From the NCBI GenBank assembly GCA_948099385.1, contig CANUEZ040000156.1:7151501-7215500 (forward strand): DNA of 64,000 nucleotides. The letters are read 5' to 3'. The first letter of the stretch is position 1. The number at the start of each line of letters is the position of its first letter. Made by a program: the position numbers and the translations under genes. The DNA comes from Fasciola hepatica (lineage: Eukaryota > Platyhelminthes > Trematoda > Plagiorchiida > Fasciolidae). Shown in pieces: positions 1-13,053 of this stretch. The notes beneath the pieces were generated by a model, which saw nothing but the letters and a program-made list of their open reading frames with translations, did no database searches and was not told the origin of the DNA.

Positions 1-429
1 AAAAACTTATGGCTTTAATGACCTCTTATGTTCGCGGCTGTCGTCTTGTTTGCCCTCGCTTTACAAGGTGCTATAAGTAAATGGCACATTTTTACTACCA
101 AAAGCTTAAACTAGAGGAATCGTTTAAGGTACCGTTCTGGGAACAGTGCTCTTTCTAATGCTTGTAAACAATATATTCGGTGCCATCCGTCACGAAACTC
201 CTTTTCTTCTCTCTGATGACTTTTGTATACCCTTGACCCCCATCCCTTGGGCACTACCATTAGTAATATATAGCAGGATCTTACTTCGCTAAGCACTTGG
301 AGGACTACCTGGTTAATAAAGCTTTCTGCTGAAAAAGTGGTAGTCTTGAAGTAGTAGTAATCTTGATGTTGTGCCCGGGTACTAGGTCGAAGCTCAAGTG
401 GTCCTGGATTTTGTAATTATCTAGTTATC

Positions 430-690
430 TGGATGTTGCCGGTGAGCTGGAAGGTAGATCACCGGGTAAAGGGCAATGGGAAAAAAAGAGAGAGTTCAAA
501 ATACAAGTTTTGGTAGTATCTTGCTTTTGGTATTGCCGGCGAGCTGGAAGATAGACCACTGGACAACCCGAAGAGGTTCGAGATACTGATCTTGACTGCA
601 TTTTGCGTCCTGCATTTCCGATGATCTGGAAGATAGACAGCTGGGTTGTGAGAGGAAGTTCAGGTTTGCGATAGTCCACTCAGCTTGAGT
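430..690. repeat. Diverged tandem repeat, about 2.7 units of 80-98 bp
   Basis: The block GAGCTGGAAGRTAGAYCAC recurs near 442 and 540, and in altered form (GATCTGGAAGATAGACAGC) near 621. Each is followed by a similar purine-rich run ending in a GTTC-containing word. The units are imperfect, so this is an old tandem duplication. No coding potential is seen in it. Confidence 0.55.
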
Positions 691-804
691 GGCAAGAAAG
701 ATTCAGTCATGGTAAGTCTGTCATACATCAAGCGGCGAGATCCTTGAACAGCGCCCCGAGCGCAGCCATGCCTTGGCCTCGCCGCTGCTGCAAACCCAAG
801 GAAC

Positions 805-919
805 GGCCTCAGCACCCGATATTCCCAGCCGGTCACCCATGCAAGTACTAACCGGGCCCAACCTAGCTTAACCTCGATGATCAGACGGGAACGTGCTTCC
901 AAAGTGGTAAGGTCACGGC
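805..919 (-). pseudogene. 5S rRNA-like sequence, probably pseudogene or 5S-derived repeat
   Basis: Read on the minus strand, it contains CCGTCTGATCATCGAGGTTA, then GCCCGGTTAGTACTTGCATG, then GGTGACCGGCTGGGAATATC and GGGTGCTGAGG. These match the internal A-box, intermediate element and C-box of eukaryotic 5S rRNA in order and spacing, and the length (115 bp) is about right for a 120-nt gene. The outer helix I is poorly paired (GCCGTGACC against GTGCTGAGGCC), and no T-run terminator follows. I therefore favour a pseudogene or a 5S-headed SINE over an active gene. Confidence 0.75.
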
Positions 920-930
920 TCCCAACTCAT

Positions 931-2946
931 AAATGTACTGTACCACCAGGGCTGCTTAGCCTAGATTGTCAAATAATAGCAAAGAAGTCATCAATACGAG
1001 ATTTTGGGTCTTAAATACTCTCTTCCGTCTCACTCCTCGGAACAAACACCTATTCAGGTTTCGAGGACTCGAAGGCTGATTGGACTACTTCATATAAACT
1101 TTCTGTCACAAGAAAGCAAACTCAGTGTTTGCGAGACCAATGTCAGACCACTTTTGGGGTATGGGACAAAAGTCCATTCCAGTATGCCACCGCGTGGCCG
1201 AATACCCACTGTGAGTTTACAAAGAACATTCACTAAGCTATAACTAGGTGATTCTGCGACAATGAACTACAAGCGACGCTGCAGTCCTCTACATCTAGAT
1301 CCTCTTTGGCTAAGAAGACCAAAAATTAATGTCTTCCTTCCATAAACCCACTGAAGGTCAGATTTGTGGCTCATCACCACAACTCATATTACCCACCGAG
1401 TTTCGGCACTTATTACGGCAAAGCGGTTTCTCTGCTGCTGCCCCAAATTTTGGGACAAGTATGCGATCTAATTTCTTCATAGTAAACTTCTCTTCACTTT
1501 GAAATAAAATGCCGCCAGTAGTTCTTTCACTCGACCACCCGTCTTCTTTTAAGAGGAAGGCGAAGGAATACTTCGTAGCACTTGAAGAAATCCGTATTAT
1601 CAACCACTACATCAGGGAAGGTAGGGCTTGTGAAATTGGCTTAGGTTTTTGATGAACTTCACACCACTAACCTATTAGCCGCAGCTGGAACCCATCCAGG
1701 CTGCCGCTTTTCTTTCGGTTTTCTTCCAGGTTGGTTTCATCGTTTGGATTTTCATAAACGTCAACCACCAGAAGAAATTTCCTAATTGTCCGGCCGCTCA
1801 ACGAGCTGCAAAAGTATTTCTATTCCCCCTGATTGGTATTTACCAAAGTAGTGGCATCTGGAATCGTATAACCGCGAAAATTGATGAACTACAGACGGAC
1901 CCACAAACGGATCGCTCCCATTATCCCCCGATTCAGTGCTAAAAAACCCCGGAGATGCACCATTGATAGTCTCCTCGTCACCTCTGAAACTCTAACTAAA
2001 TTGTGCCTTTGGCATGCAACTCTGTAACCGCGCAAAAACCAGGCAAACAAACCTCGCCTTTTATTGTCATTCTGCCAACACATCATGACAAGCTCTTTTC
2101 GAAATTCACAAAACGCTGTTGTTCATTGACACCCTTCAGTGTCCATCATATACACGCGTTGCAGCTCTTGATCCTCAGTGCAGCTACACAGAATCTTGAG
2201 GGATTTTTCTTGGTTCCTTCCACAAACCCCGCGTGGTTTTTATAATGGTCACTTCATTGCCTTTTCCGCAGAACAAGAATTGGTAATCCTGCTAGCGGAA
2301 AATATTAAACTCGTCTCATTGTATATTGTCTTTCTTACCGGTTTTGGATTCAATAGGCTTTTGACTACAGTTATCCTGAAATCACTTTGCGATCATGACT
2401 TGTTTGGCTCCGTCTTATTATCCGGTTATTTTCAACATTTTCCACTCCGATTTTTCGCAACATTCGACGTCCCGGTCGGCTCACTCCCACCCAATGCGTC
2501 TTCCTACAGTGACTCTGACTCTCAGTTTTGTCGGATAAATCGTTCGGAGTTTGACCCAACCTGTGGCGAATCTAATTCAGTCTTTCGTTTTACTCTACCT
2601 TGTACTCTGTTGATACACGTTTGCCCAATTCTGTGTGCTTGCATGACCTGTAAACTCTGACCCCGCTTATTGCATGCATCTCATCCATTTTGCGAAAAAA
2701 CCGTTGCCAATTCTATGCACTTTTTGCACTCATGCATATTGATTAACGAAAGCATCCTGCAATGATAAGTGTGTTTTCACTGAATACAATTAGACCATCA
2801 TGGTATCCTGAGTTTCCAATTATCGTTTGCCATTTGCAGAAAGATACCACAAGCTATAACTGCTGTTTTCACACATACTCCCCGTTTCACACGCACGCAC
2901 GTAAACGGCAGTCTGTCCCATACTCCCTCCGCAGAGCGACGTGGTT
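931..2946. other. Intergenic, no recognised gene
   Basis: Short open frames are present (the longest is 160 codons at 2178-2660, hydrophobic and Ser/Phe-rich), but none resembles a known domain or has splice support. No repeats are recognised. Confidence 0.5.
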
Positions 2947-2950
2947 TTAT

Positions 2951-3392
2951 TGTAATATAAACGGCAACACGCGGAAGGATACCTGTATTCCAACGGCCAC
3001 ACAGGCCAAATCATGAAACACGTACAATCGTTTATATGGGCCCTTCTCCAGGTTGGACGGCGCCAGGATTGCTACTGCCGCCGCTTGAACGCTTCGGCCG
3101 CATTCTGTCCAGTTGCCTAAGGCCGATAGCTTGCTTCTCCTGGGCGTCATTTCTGTCCGGTTGGTCGGATTGTCTCAGTTGACGGCCTGACCGACAGACC
3201 CTCACCTGGGCTATCTTGCTGGTCGCCAAAGATCCCGCTGCTTCCCATTTGGTAGTCCGTATGTCTCCTTCTGTCTGCTTCGGGACGCCTCTGACATATT
3301 CGCCGTCTGTTCTTTTGTCTGAAGCCCTAGTTTGGTTCGTCCGTTCTCCTTGCTATTCACGCCGTTCCCTTGTCCCAGCATTCTCCTTTACA
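2951..3392 (+). mobile_element. Solo LTR, family A copy 1 (442 bp)
   Basis: It begins TGTAAT and ends TTTACA, forming the TG...CA inverted termini typical of retroviral-type LTRs. A perfect 4-bp direct repeat TTAT flanks it at 2947-2950 and 3393-3396. A nearly identical 443-bp sequence lies in opposite orientation at 24268-24710. A TATA-like TTTATATGGGCC occurs near 3031. No internal retroelement sequence adjoins it, so it is a solo LTR left by recombination. A 4-bp target duplication would fit a Gypsy- or BEL-type element. Confidence 0.78.
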
Positions 3393-3396
3393 TTAT

Positions 3397-6300
3397 AAGC
3401 CCTTGTCGGCATTACCGAGAACGAGTCCACTTGTGGTGATCAGCGTTTGAGCATTCGCCCACCCTCACTCAGATACATACACGTGCACGTGAGCAACTGT
3501 TTGTTCAAACGTAACTGGTGGACTCGGAGCCCTGACATATATTTGCCATTTGTACTCGCGGACACGCGCCGAATTTTGCCCATAATGTTGATGAATAATG
3601 ATCCACATAGAAGAGGATAACCTTTTGCTGCGGAGGAACAATTCGTTGACTTAGCCGCCGAATCGCGTATGGTGATGTAAATGTGCGTGAGAAGATTCCA
3701 GATGCCAGCAGCCGTAGTCGCGTGCACTGACAGCAAGGCTCAGATAAGTGGAAGTAGCGGCTACCCTTATTCTAAACATTTGACTTTGCTAAGATCGGAC
3801 TGAATTTGGTGGGCGGTGTAAACACTGGTGGTGGGGAGTCCTCCAGGAACATTATAACACCCTGGCTCCGTGAATATACTCGACCATGCACGTGATTTGT
3901 GTCTTCCGTGCCACTTGCAACTTATGGACCAAACTTTGTTTATTCGCGCCCAAAGCGCGACTTTGTCATATCCCATTTGAATCGGTGTGACTCACGTGCT
4001 CGTTTGTCTTACGCCGTGAAATGGGCTCTCGTTTTGAGTCTTTGTGTTCGGGTATTTGATGCTGGTGTCTATTTCGAGATGTTGTTCCTTCTATAACCCA
4101 GTATCAGAAAAACTGCGAGTAATCTCATTTTCATCTCCGGATTCGTGAGAACTGGCTACACGTTTTAAAAAAGCGTGTAACATTGCCCCCTAGAACCCAT
4201 ACCTCTCCTAGGTTTACAACCCAACCTAACTGCAACCTACACCCAGTACCAGCCGGCAGCATTATATATGCAACTACTCCACAGCTAAATGTGTCATACA
4301 ATCCCCTGTCCAACCTTATAAACATGACTTTTCGGGGTTTTAGAAATTCCCAAATGCTTCATAGCCTAGCCTTCAATCCCCATTATCCCCCTTGTTTCCC
4401 GATGGTCAAATTAACCCCCAATATCAGGATTTTCTGGGACCATGCCAAACCAGTATTCGTTAGCTGGGACTGGTATTACGGATGCAGTCAGCCCCTACCT
4501 ACACCGACTTACGGTTACTGGAACCGGACAAGCAGTAAGCCTCAAACAAATTTACTTCATGCTGTGTCACTGTACCGACCCCGAAGGCTGATATAAATCC
4601 CTGAAGCAAAATCACCGCATTCCTTTTTCTCCATGCCCATTACGCCGGCTTTCCAACTTCTGTACTTCCTTCTGCTATTTCGTCCGCGCTCACCCTCGGC
4701 CTGAACATTCTCCAGTGTGCAACCCGTCGTTTCTTTTGCGATTTCAGAGTCACTCGAGGATCGCACCACTTGACCGTAACATATCTTACTGGCTGTTTAT
4801 CCCGCTGACTTCCTTTCCACCCCTTTATTGCCTCGCCTGTGGCTGGTTGTCTAGAGCACACTGTGGCCATCCAGCCTCACCCACAGGCGACTCCGAGGTC
4901 GCCTAATGTCATTCACAGAGAATTGCTGGGGTCTCTTCAAAGCAAGACCTTTTCTATACTGAGGTGATTCTGAATAGAGCTGGATAACATCTTTATCTAC
5001 CAACACCCAATCGCCCCTACCTACATTACCCCTTGGTTTGTTCCACTCTCTCTTACCGAGGCCCCCAGCCGTGGTCTCCATCCGAGCAATCCAGCTTTTC
5101 ACTGATACCGCAACAGGCGTCGACACCCCCATGGTCAACCGCTGATTAGACCACTCCCGTCCGACCCTCCCCTTTGATTCCCTATCATACTCCCGGGTTA
5201 GTTTCCTAACTATTACGAACCCCTCCAATGGAGAAAAGAAAAATTACAACCGTTCCTCGGGGAGCATCCCCTAGCTTGCCAAGGTAATATATTTACGCGA
5301 CTCGTACTCCATCATGTTCGCATACTCCATCAATGTCAAGTTGGTTTCCATCCCCACCTCTCACCACCAACCCATTGTATATCTCGATTGTTCCCTTTTT
5401 TCACCTTCTCATGACTCAGAAACGCCATTTCATGATAACAGCTTTCTCTCCAGAGTACCTGACGTTCGCCAAAGCAAGTTTTTTGATTTATTTCTAAATG
5501 AGTGCAAGTTGGCTCCCCTAATCCTTTCAAGGAGGATATCCAGCAGATACGTCCATGAGTTTCTTTCTACACGACTAGATTTTATCTCGATCTCTCCACA
5601 TTCCTTGGTAGCATCCTCATATGTAGTTTCATTTCTTGGCATTTCTCCACAACGTTCCAAATCTGGAGCAGAAACTGATTCGTATTGGCTTTGTAAGCAG
5701 CTACCACTTTACTTCATTCAAAAGCTGCTCAGTCTTATGGTTCTTTCACTGAAATATGACACTTGCTTTTGAAAAGTGTGCATACTTCATCCTGCGTAGT
5801 ATGTTCTACTCCCTTGTCTTTGCGGATTGTACTTGAGCGACTCCCATGACAGAGCACCGCGTCCAGCTCGGAAGACGAAGAGGGAGAAGCAAAGCAAAGA
5901 TAAAGCTCAAACACAGGAGGGCCTGACAGGGCCGTGAAGAGGAGAGCCCCAGTGCCGGAGTCTGGAAGCTCAACTGATGGACCTCCGAAGGCGGGTCCAG
6001 TCGGTGGGAGGGACTACGGGTTAGAGACTACCGATCCTCAATCAGGAGGGGCTTTTCATAAGGGAACCCAGGGTACGACGAAATATAGACTGGAGAAGGG
6101 CACAGAATATACTACGTATAGCGGGTGATCCCTACTTTGTTCCCCTGGAAAAAAGCACGGAGTGGGGGCGTGGAGATCTCCGTCCGCTAGAATGGGCACC
6201 AAAGTAGCTTGGCCAATTCTAGTCGGGTTTGTTTATGGCTGTACTACGGGTATGCTGCTGGCGAGAGTTGCCGTGGCAGCCCACAGAACGAGGGGCCGGT

Positions 6301-8330
6301 AACACGTTGCACGGGACGAACGGAGAAGAGTGCGGGACAGAATCACGGACAACCCCGCAACGGCGCCGGCAGACGGTCCACAAGGACGACAGAAAGCCAC
6401 ACCCAGTCTCCGGGGTGACACATCAAAGGCGACAGGCAAGCCACTAAAGTCGTCGGGAACAGTGTTCACTGAGGACATTCTGGAGGATGCAAACTGAAAT
6501 TGGTGTGTGCAGTCTGCTGATAAAGCAACCCCTACGAATTTGGAGGTCATGAGTGCCCAGCAGAAATATATTGGGAGGTATCTGTGGTCGTAGATATCCA
6601 AAGGTCTCCAAGTTCTTCAATGGTAAACACCGTTGCAACAAGCTTGGTACCACCGGGGCATTGACACTCACCCCACTGCCCTGGACAACGAGTTGATGCA
6701 TCAGACAGTAAACGTCTCGTCATAACACTAAATATACGTAAATATTGGTGTATACATAAACATATATATAAGAACTTGGGGAAAACCGCCCGTACTTTTC
6801 GCTCATGTCTTTCCATTTTTCTTCTTTTCGTTAGAAAGTGGTGTCTCCTGTATCCTGGTATCTTACCGTCCGTCGATTTGACAGTCAACTCTAACAGTAA
6901 CCTTCCGTATGCCAACACTAACCACGAACTTGCAGCACTAGACCCGTAGGCACGCAGCGATGGGTCGTGTCACATACCCCCTTGACCTGCCAAAAGGAAC
7001 TGCGCTTCAGGTTCTCAGCGCTTTCCAGCGGCTTCTTCGCGACCTGTAAATATCATATCGCTCTCATCACTTCCCAGCTGCTTCCCCACGTAGCCCTCTT
7101 ACCCAGTAGCCTCTATGCACCTCCACCGCTTCAGTAACTCCGAAAGATAAGGCCTCTTGGCACACTATTGTATAGTATTGTATATTCCTTGGCCGTGGTC
7201 AATACTCATGCACAAGGCAAGATCAGAGAATACAGCAGTATATGTCAATTTGAGGTATTCACAATTTCTAAATCTATAAATCACACAGCACCCGAAAGAC
7301 ACCAGTAAAGTCATGCAGTGTTTGAGCGAACTGAAGTGGTAATGGTTGAAGCGGGAATTGCAAATCGGTTTCGAATTCGGTGAGGGTGGTGAGGATAGCC
7401 GGACAAACGTGGGATTGCTGGCATAAGCGATATACGGACGGTCACTAACGAGTAACCGGGCGGAAGAGATGCCAAAGAACAAGACTAAAAGTAAAGTACG
7501 TATGGGGCTATCAACGTGCAGTCAGAGCTACCATCGAAATATAGAACACTGATCCAGCACTGGGTAACTAATTGTGGAGAAAGCATGTGAAATAAATGCA
7601 AGTGAGTCAAAGGTGATAATAAAGCGGACCTTTTGAGCAGGTGATTTCAATGTCATATGGAAATTCACATGAAGGCAAAAAGCTTCACAAGGATTTCAGT
7701 GAACTTTTGAAGAGCATCAATGGTTTATGGACTCGTAACGGACTTTCAAAGAAGATCCGTCAAAGGAACGGATTAGTGGAGACAAACGATACTGGTGCGG
7801 CTAGGCTGAAGTTGGAAGAGTGTAAAGAAAAGGGGGGGGGAATTTTCGTGTGATAAAAAATTAATCGCCAAATCTTGGTTGGCTGCAGATGGCGGGCATT
7901 CTGTTTCATAAAGACCTTGGTTACAGGTGATGGCAGGTAGACCGTTGAGGGTAGCAGGTAAGAAGGGGCTGGTTTGACGAAGTGGACGGCGGCGAGGGAT
8001 GGGTTTAGTACTGCATCGCGGAAAGAATTGAACTGGTGGAATGGATTATTGGGAGTAGACGTTGAGCGGATGTGGGTTGGTGGTTGGTGTCAGGAATCAC
8101 CTCTGCGATCTGGTGAGACTTTCATGAGGGTTTGCCACTCCGTGTACGGTACTCCATATAACGTCAGCAGACAAGAGTATAGGTTCAAACCACTGATCAA
8201 AACGTCTAGTCTTTACGGTAGTCCGGGATAAACTCGAGATGGCCGATGGCTACCCAAGAAACCAGTGCGATCTGAAAGAGATCAGGAGTGCGGCAGTCTG
8301 GAGAGTGTTCCAGCTGTGGGTTATGATTAT
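3397..8330. other. Intergenic, no recognised gene
   Basis: Only short, low-complexity open frames occur; the longest on the + strand is 152 codons at 5314-5772. The part at about 4590-5780 is strongly pyrimidine-rich on the + strand. The end of this stretch (about 7600-8330) may include the 3' untranslated end of the minus-strand LINE that follows, but no boundary or tail repeat is visible. Confidence 0.4.
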
Positions 8331-8334
8331 CGTC

Positions 8335-9699
8335 TTAAAGGAAACCAGAAAATGAACATTTTATCTGAACACGAAGGTGCAAGAAAAGTGGCTCAAGTTG
8401 GAGTAGCTGGCACATGGCTCTGTAGTTAAGGTTGGGAGAGGTGACAAGTAATTTTTTGGTGAAGGAGCGTTGCACTTTCTCTATGTTGACCCGGTCGGCC
8501 TTCCGCATCAGGGTAAAGACTAGAGGCAGTATTCCAGCAGCGACCTGGAGTGTGTCTTGAATATCAAGAGCTTACTCTCCTGAGTACGGTATGTCCTGAG
8601 GATAAGTGCAGTTATCCTTCTTGCCTTGCCAATTTGGGTCAATGCTTGGTCATGAAAGTTGAAGGAACATGAATAATGCAGGCCCAGATCTTTTGCCACA
8701 TGAGTAGTGGGTATCGGCAGACCGTTTATTTTGAGAGAGCCTGGTGGAAAGTGGCATTTGTAAGACAGGAGGGAGCTGTTAGCTGCCGAAAACTTCATCA
8801 GCCATCGAGTACACCATTCGTCAAGGGACTTCAAGTCTGACAGAATATCACTGACAGCTGAGTGCATGGCTTTCGCCTCAAAAGTTTGTTTAATGTCGTC
8901 AGCAAAGTGGAATGTCGTGCCATGACGCACTACTTGGAAGACGCCATTTATGTACATAAGAAATAAGAGGGGGCCTAGAACTCTACCCTGTACGACCCCG
9001 CTAGTGATTCTTTTGGGCCGAGAGGAAGTTCCATTGGCGATGACGGTTTCAGAACGTTCGGAGAGGTAAGATGATATCCAAGAGAGAAGGGGGCCAGCGG
9101 CTCCGTAGGATTTCATTTTTGGCAGTAAGCGAGCGTGAGATACACGGTCGAACGCTTTAGTCATGCCGAGAAGGATGACGATGATTGACTTGTTGCTGTC
9201 TGCCTCAGAAGTGATTAAATTGAGGAAGTCCATCTCACACGTGAGGCACGAACGGGACTTTAGGAACCCATACTAAGCTGGGTTCATAAGATTTCGAGAA
9301 GTCAGGAAATCTCCAAGCTGGTCTTTACTATCCTCTCCATGGGTCTGGAAACAATCGAAGTGTGGTTTATGGGGCGATAGTTCCCCGGATCATGTGTTGT
9401 GGAATTATACAGAATGCCTTCCATTGAGCTGGGTAGATTCCAGACGACATAGATGATGTAAAGAGGTTCAGCAATAGGAGTACTAGGTCAGGTCCTCCAA
9501 ATCGAAGTAGGACAGGTGGAAGGTCATCAGGCCCTGGGTGACAGGAGGGTTTAGTGTTGGCCAGGAATTTCCTGATACTGGCGGTGGTAAATGTTACGGT
9601 TGATATCGCGTCTTGTGTGGGCATCGGATAGCAGAATGGTGGAGGGTTAATGTCCGTACTAAGAGCTGAGGCGAAATGGCAGTTGAAAGCCTCAGCCAT
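8335..9699 (-). pseudogene. LINE ORF2 reverse transcriptase, CR1-like, broken
   Basis: The frame 9699-9367 carries the N-terminal RT region (CHPGPDDLPPVLLR). The frame 9233-8520 carries MTKAFDRVSHARLL, GVVQGRVLGPLLFLMYING, and the catalytic FADD at 8895-8906. After a stop at 8520 the C-terminal region resumes in another frame (RKADRVNIEKVQRSFTKKLL) and ends at a TAA at 8335-8337. The catalytic aspartates are intact, but stops and indels prevent a full product. Confidence 0.88.
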
Positions 9700-9708
9700 A
9701 TCTTCTGG

Positions 9709-10829
9709 CTAGACAAGGTGGGTGCCATTTTGGACAGGGAACGGGATATTGTTCTCATTACCTCTCGAGTTGCGAGATTTTAGCAGTCTTAAAAGAAGCT
9801 TCACAATGTGGGGCTGTTGTAGGGCAGTCCGTTCTTGCTTTTTGAGTTTATTCTCGGTTGCTGCATAGAGATCACGGAAGAGTCGGCTTACTCTGAGTGT
9901 CAGAGAGAGGTCTCGATTCCTGAGGGATGAGTTCTGGAGCTTACAAATCCTTTGTCGAAACCTGTCAATTTTGGTAGTCTTGGCTCTAATATGTCTAACT
10001 GTTGAGGTAAGGCAATTTATGGGGGAAAGCAACTTGACATAGAACACATCGGCTGCTTTTTGCGGATCAGATGTGAGGAAGAAGTCAGACCAGTCAATGC
10101 CCCGGATGGAGATAGCCACCTGGGCCCAGTTAGTCAGTCTGTAGGTGTTTTGGTTTTTGATTTCGACAACCTCAGGTAGGCATGATTCTTGTGTAACGGT
10201 GAAGCGACATGTGACCATTTCGTGGTCACTACCGGGAAGGTTTTGTGTGACGAAGACGTTCACGTCACGGAGGCCATGAGTGAACACTAAATAGAGGATA
10301 TTGTTATGCCTTGTTGGAGTGGAGACATGCTGTGTCCATCCCGCAGCGTAGGTGTCCAGAAGGAAATCGGATAAATGGGAGGGGCAGTCATTGCATTTCA
10401 ACAAATACCCGGAGTGTTAAAGTCTCCTGCTATGACCTTCGGACCTAAGGATAGAGTAGAAATGTACTCGAAAGCCCTAATTATATGCGGGGAATCAGAG
10501 TAGCTAGATGTAGGTACTCGGTAGACGCACCCAATATGCAACGTGTTTCCAGGAATCAGGAAGGAGAGCCAAAGAGAGTCGGGAATACAGTCAAGCACCG
10601 GGTGGTGGAGGAGGGTGGTAGTAAATTTATGTTTGATGTATGCAAGACAACCACCGCCTCGGCGGTTCAATCTGCTTACTAGAAAGGAGTTATAGCCTAC
10701 CAACGAGACAGTGTCAGTTGGGATGTGATCGGCTAACCATGTTTCTGTAACCCGAACAATGTCAAAGCTGGAAGCAAGTACATGTTTCCTCAAGTGGTTA
10801 ATTTCGTTCAACAGCGAACGGGAATCCAA
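9709..10829 (-). pseudogene. LINE ORF2 endonuclease domain, frameshifted
   Basis: The first frame (10829-10398) carries VTETWL with the catalytic-type Glu, then GGGCLAYIKHKF, IGCVYRVP, and AGDFNTPG near its end. This is the apurinic-endonuclease order. The second frame (10404-9709) continues with PGSDHEMV, containing the SDH-type catalytic His motif, and the linker to the reverse transcriptase. The two overlap by a few bases in different frames, showing an indel near 10400. Confidence 0.85.
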
Positions 10830-12417
10830 CAGTAGGAGGGAAACTCACCTGTATCATTGAGATTACAAGGCTCTAGGGCTCCACTTGAGGGTATCTGAAG
10901 ATTATTGGGGCCGAGTAAGCTTCCGGCAGCCGGGTTGTCAGCCAGGAGGGTGTCAGCAGGGGGAGTAGTAACTTGGCTGGGGGGATTAGCAGGCGGGTTA
11001 AATGGCAGTGGTTCGTATGGTACGGTGTGGCCGCCTATATAGGACGCCTGACTGGAGGGTGTCAAGTCTATGGGGACATCAGGAGGATGACTGCCGCAGG
11101 ATGGAAGTTGGGTGCGACACTTTGGAAGACTGATTGGGAGCAGCATTGTGCGCGGCGGCAGGTGAGTCGAGGACCAATAGATGGACGTTTGGTCAGTATC
11201 AGAATGACCAGTGAAGGTCGGGGGAGTGCTGATAGGACAGGTAGTACGATCGAGTTTGGTGATTTCTGAGTTCGATTGGGAGCCTATAGAGTGGCCGGCC
11301 GCCGCAGGATCAACCAAGAAGGCAAGGGGAGCTTCGTTAAGGATGAGTGGGGGGGGGTCTGAAGCGAAGTACCAGTGTGGAGTGGATGGAAGTTAGAAGT
11401 ATCGCCTGCAATTACAGGGGTCGGGCCTAGGTTTGTGGATGAAATACGAGTTGGTGGACTGGTGGTTATACCACCATTGGGGAAAGGGGAGGGACGAAGT
11501 TACTAGGAGAGAGCTGTGGTATGGGGCCATGTTTCGCCCAGGGTACATAATGAAAAAAATTGGTATTTTGCTTCGGTACTGAGTAGCCGTGGTATGTACC
11601 CCCGGTTGTTCGGGTAAAGCGGGAGCCCGATTCGAGCGGGTGGTTGATGGTATACTGCCGCGGCTGGACTGAGGTGGGTAAGTTGCTGGGGTACAGGTAG
11701 GGGCTGCAGTGGGGTGAGAGGCTTAAAGTAAGGTCTGGTAACTGAATTCGACCGGATGAAACATTGAGCGAGTACGACGAACGCTGTGCATGGTGTGCTG
11801 GAAAATGAGAAGGTTCGAATGGTGGTGACAAAGGTGTTGGTGGTATGAACAGGGGCAAAATTTGGAGTATGGTGGAGCATCGGTAGACTGGATGAAGGTG
11901 ACATACGAGTAGTTGATCGTACCACTTTGGGGTTGGCTACATTGGTCTTTAGATGTTTACCTAGGTGCACAGGTGGAATACTGATGGGGAGGCCGAGGAG
12001 TTTTGGTGGGCGTGCCTGTGATTGAAATGGTGGTTGGGTAAAAATTGGTTTAGCTCCTAAATGAGAGGCCCCAGGCCGGTTTATGAAGCAATTTGGGGGC
12101 GTGGCGATTCCGGTGCTGAGACGATCTAGGCCACGGGAAGCAACAGGGACGGGGGAAGAAGCAGTGCTCGATTTCGTTGGGGACGGTTTTGTTGCTGATC
12201 CGTTGGTACGGGGTGGTGAGTTGGAAGCATTCACTTTCTCGGCATGCTTAGAAGACAAGCCAATAGCTGAGCGATAGCTGTCTTTGAGAGATGATTGCTT
12301 AGTCCCGCTATCAGTACGTCTGATAGGTAAAGGTGGAGATTGGGTTGTAGAGTGGGGCCGTTTGGATGGGCGCTGAGGTGTTGGCGACGAGCGGGATATA
12401 TTGAGGTCTACATTCAC
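10808..12417 (-). pseudogene. LINE ORF1 remnant, Pro/Ser/Thr-rich middle and end
   Basis: Two long minus-strand frames (11503-12417 and 10808-11317) are rich in Pro, Ser and Thr with no recognisable fold. They lie exactly between the ORF1 N-terminal remnant and the endonuclease start, so assignment to ORF1 rests on position and strand. The frame changes near 11400-11500. Confidence 0.5.
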
Positions 12418-12648
12418 TAGTGGTGCATTGGTCGATGACTCGTGTGTGAATGTGTCAACCGTGGTGTGTTGTTGAGGGGGTTGGGTGGCCCTGGATCGAG
12501 AGATTGTGACCGCGAGGGATTGCCGATTACCGACTTAAGGACACTCCTCTGCAATGGGGTCTTGTTGGCGACAGTTTTTATGCTTTTAGATGGGGTGGCT
12601 TTGGCGGTAGCCTCGCTCTTTCTGATGAATTCCGTGGCAACATTTTCT

Positions 12649-13053
12649 TCACGGAACCGAAAGAGAAGTGGACCCGTACTGATGTGAATTTTTTCTTAGT
12701 AGTACGCAGCCGCACACGTGGTGTGACATACCGCAGGCTAGAAGCAAAGGCTGCCTAATCGAGGAAAGCGGAAGACGGTCTAGAATATTAAAGACCACGG
12801 CATTCTTGGATCTTTTAATTCTTTGGTGGGCTTCACAATCAACTGAGTCCAGAAAGCGACCGGTCGATAGTAAACTTTGGGTGTTCGGGTATTTTGAAGG
12901 ATCCACGATACACGCTAGCGGTGACAACGCGTTCAGACAATTATCCATGATACGTGACTGTCCTTCCGAGGATTCTAGGTTTCGTTCTAGTGCCCTAAAT
13001 TTAATGCCAGCATCACTGTGGATATCAACTAGTGGTACCGAGCAAGGTACCAA
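12649..13053 (-). pseudogene. LINE ORF1 N-terminal remnant (CR1-type ORF1 protein)
   Basis: The minus-strand frame includes CEAHQRIKRSKNAVVFNILD and RQPLLLACGMSHHVCGC. This pattern (R..RSKNA.VFN..D followed by a Cys/His block) is what I recall for ORF1 proteins of CR1-like LINEs, which bind the element RNA. Pro/Ser/Thr-rich frames at 11503-12417 and 10808-11317 probably continue ORF1 after frameshifts. Confidence 0.55.

Noticed and set aside
2178..2660. 160-codon open frame on the + strand
   Set aside because: Hydrophobic and Ser/Phe-rich without any known motif, repeat relation or splice context. Chance open frame in T-rich sequence.
5314..5772. 152-codon open frame on the + strand
   Set aside because: Lies in a pyrimidine-rich stretch where stop codons are rare. 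No recognised domain and no codon pattern like the PRRC2 exons.
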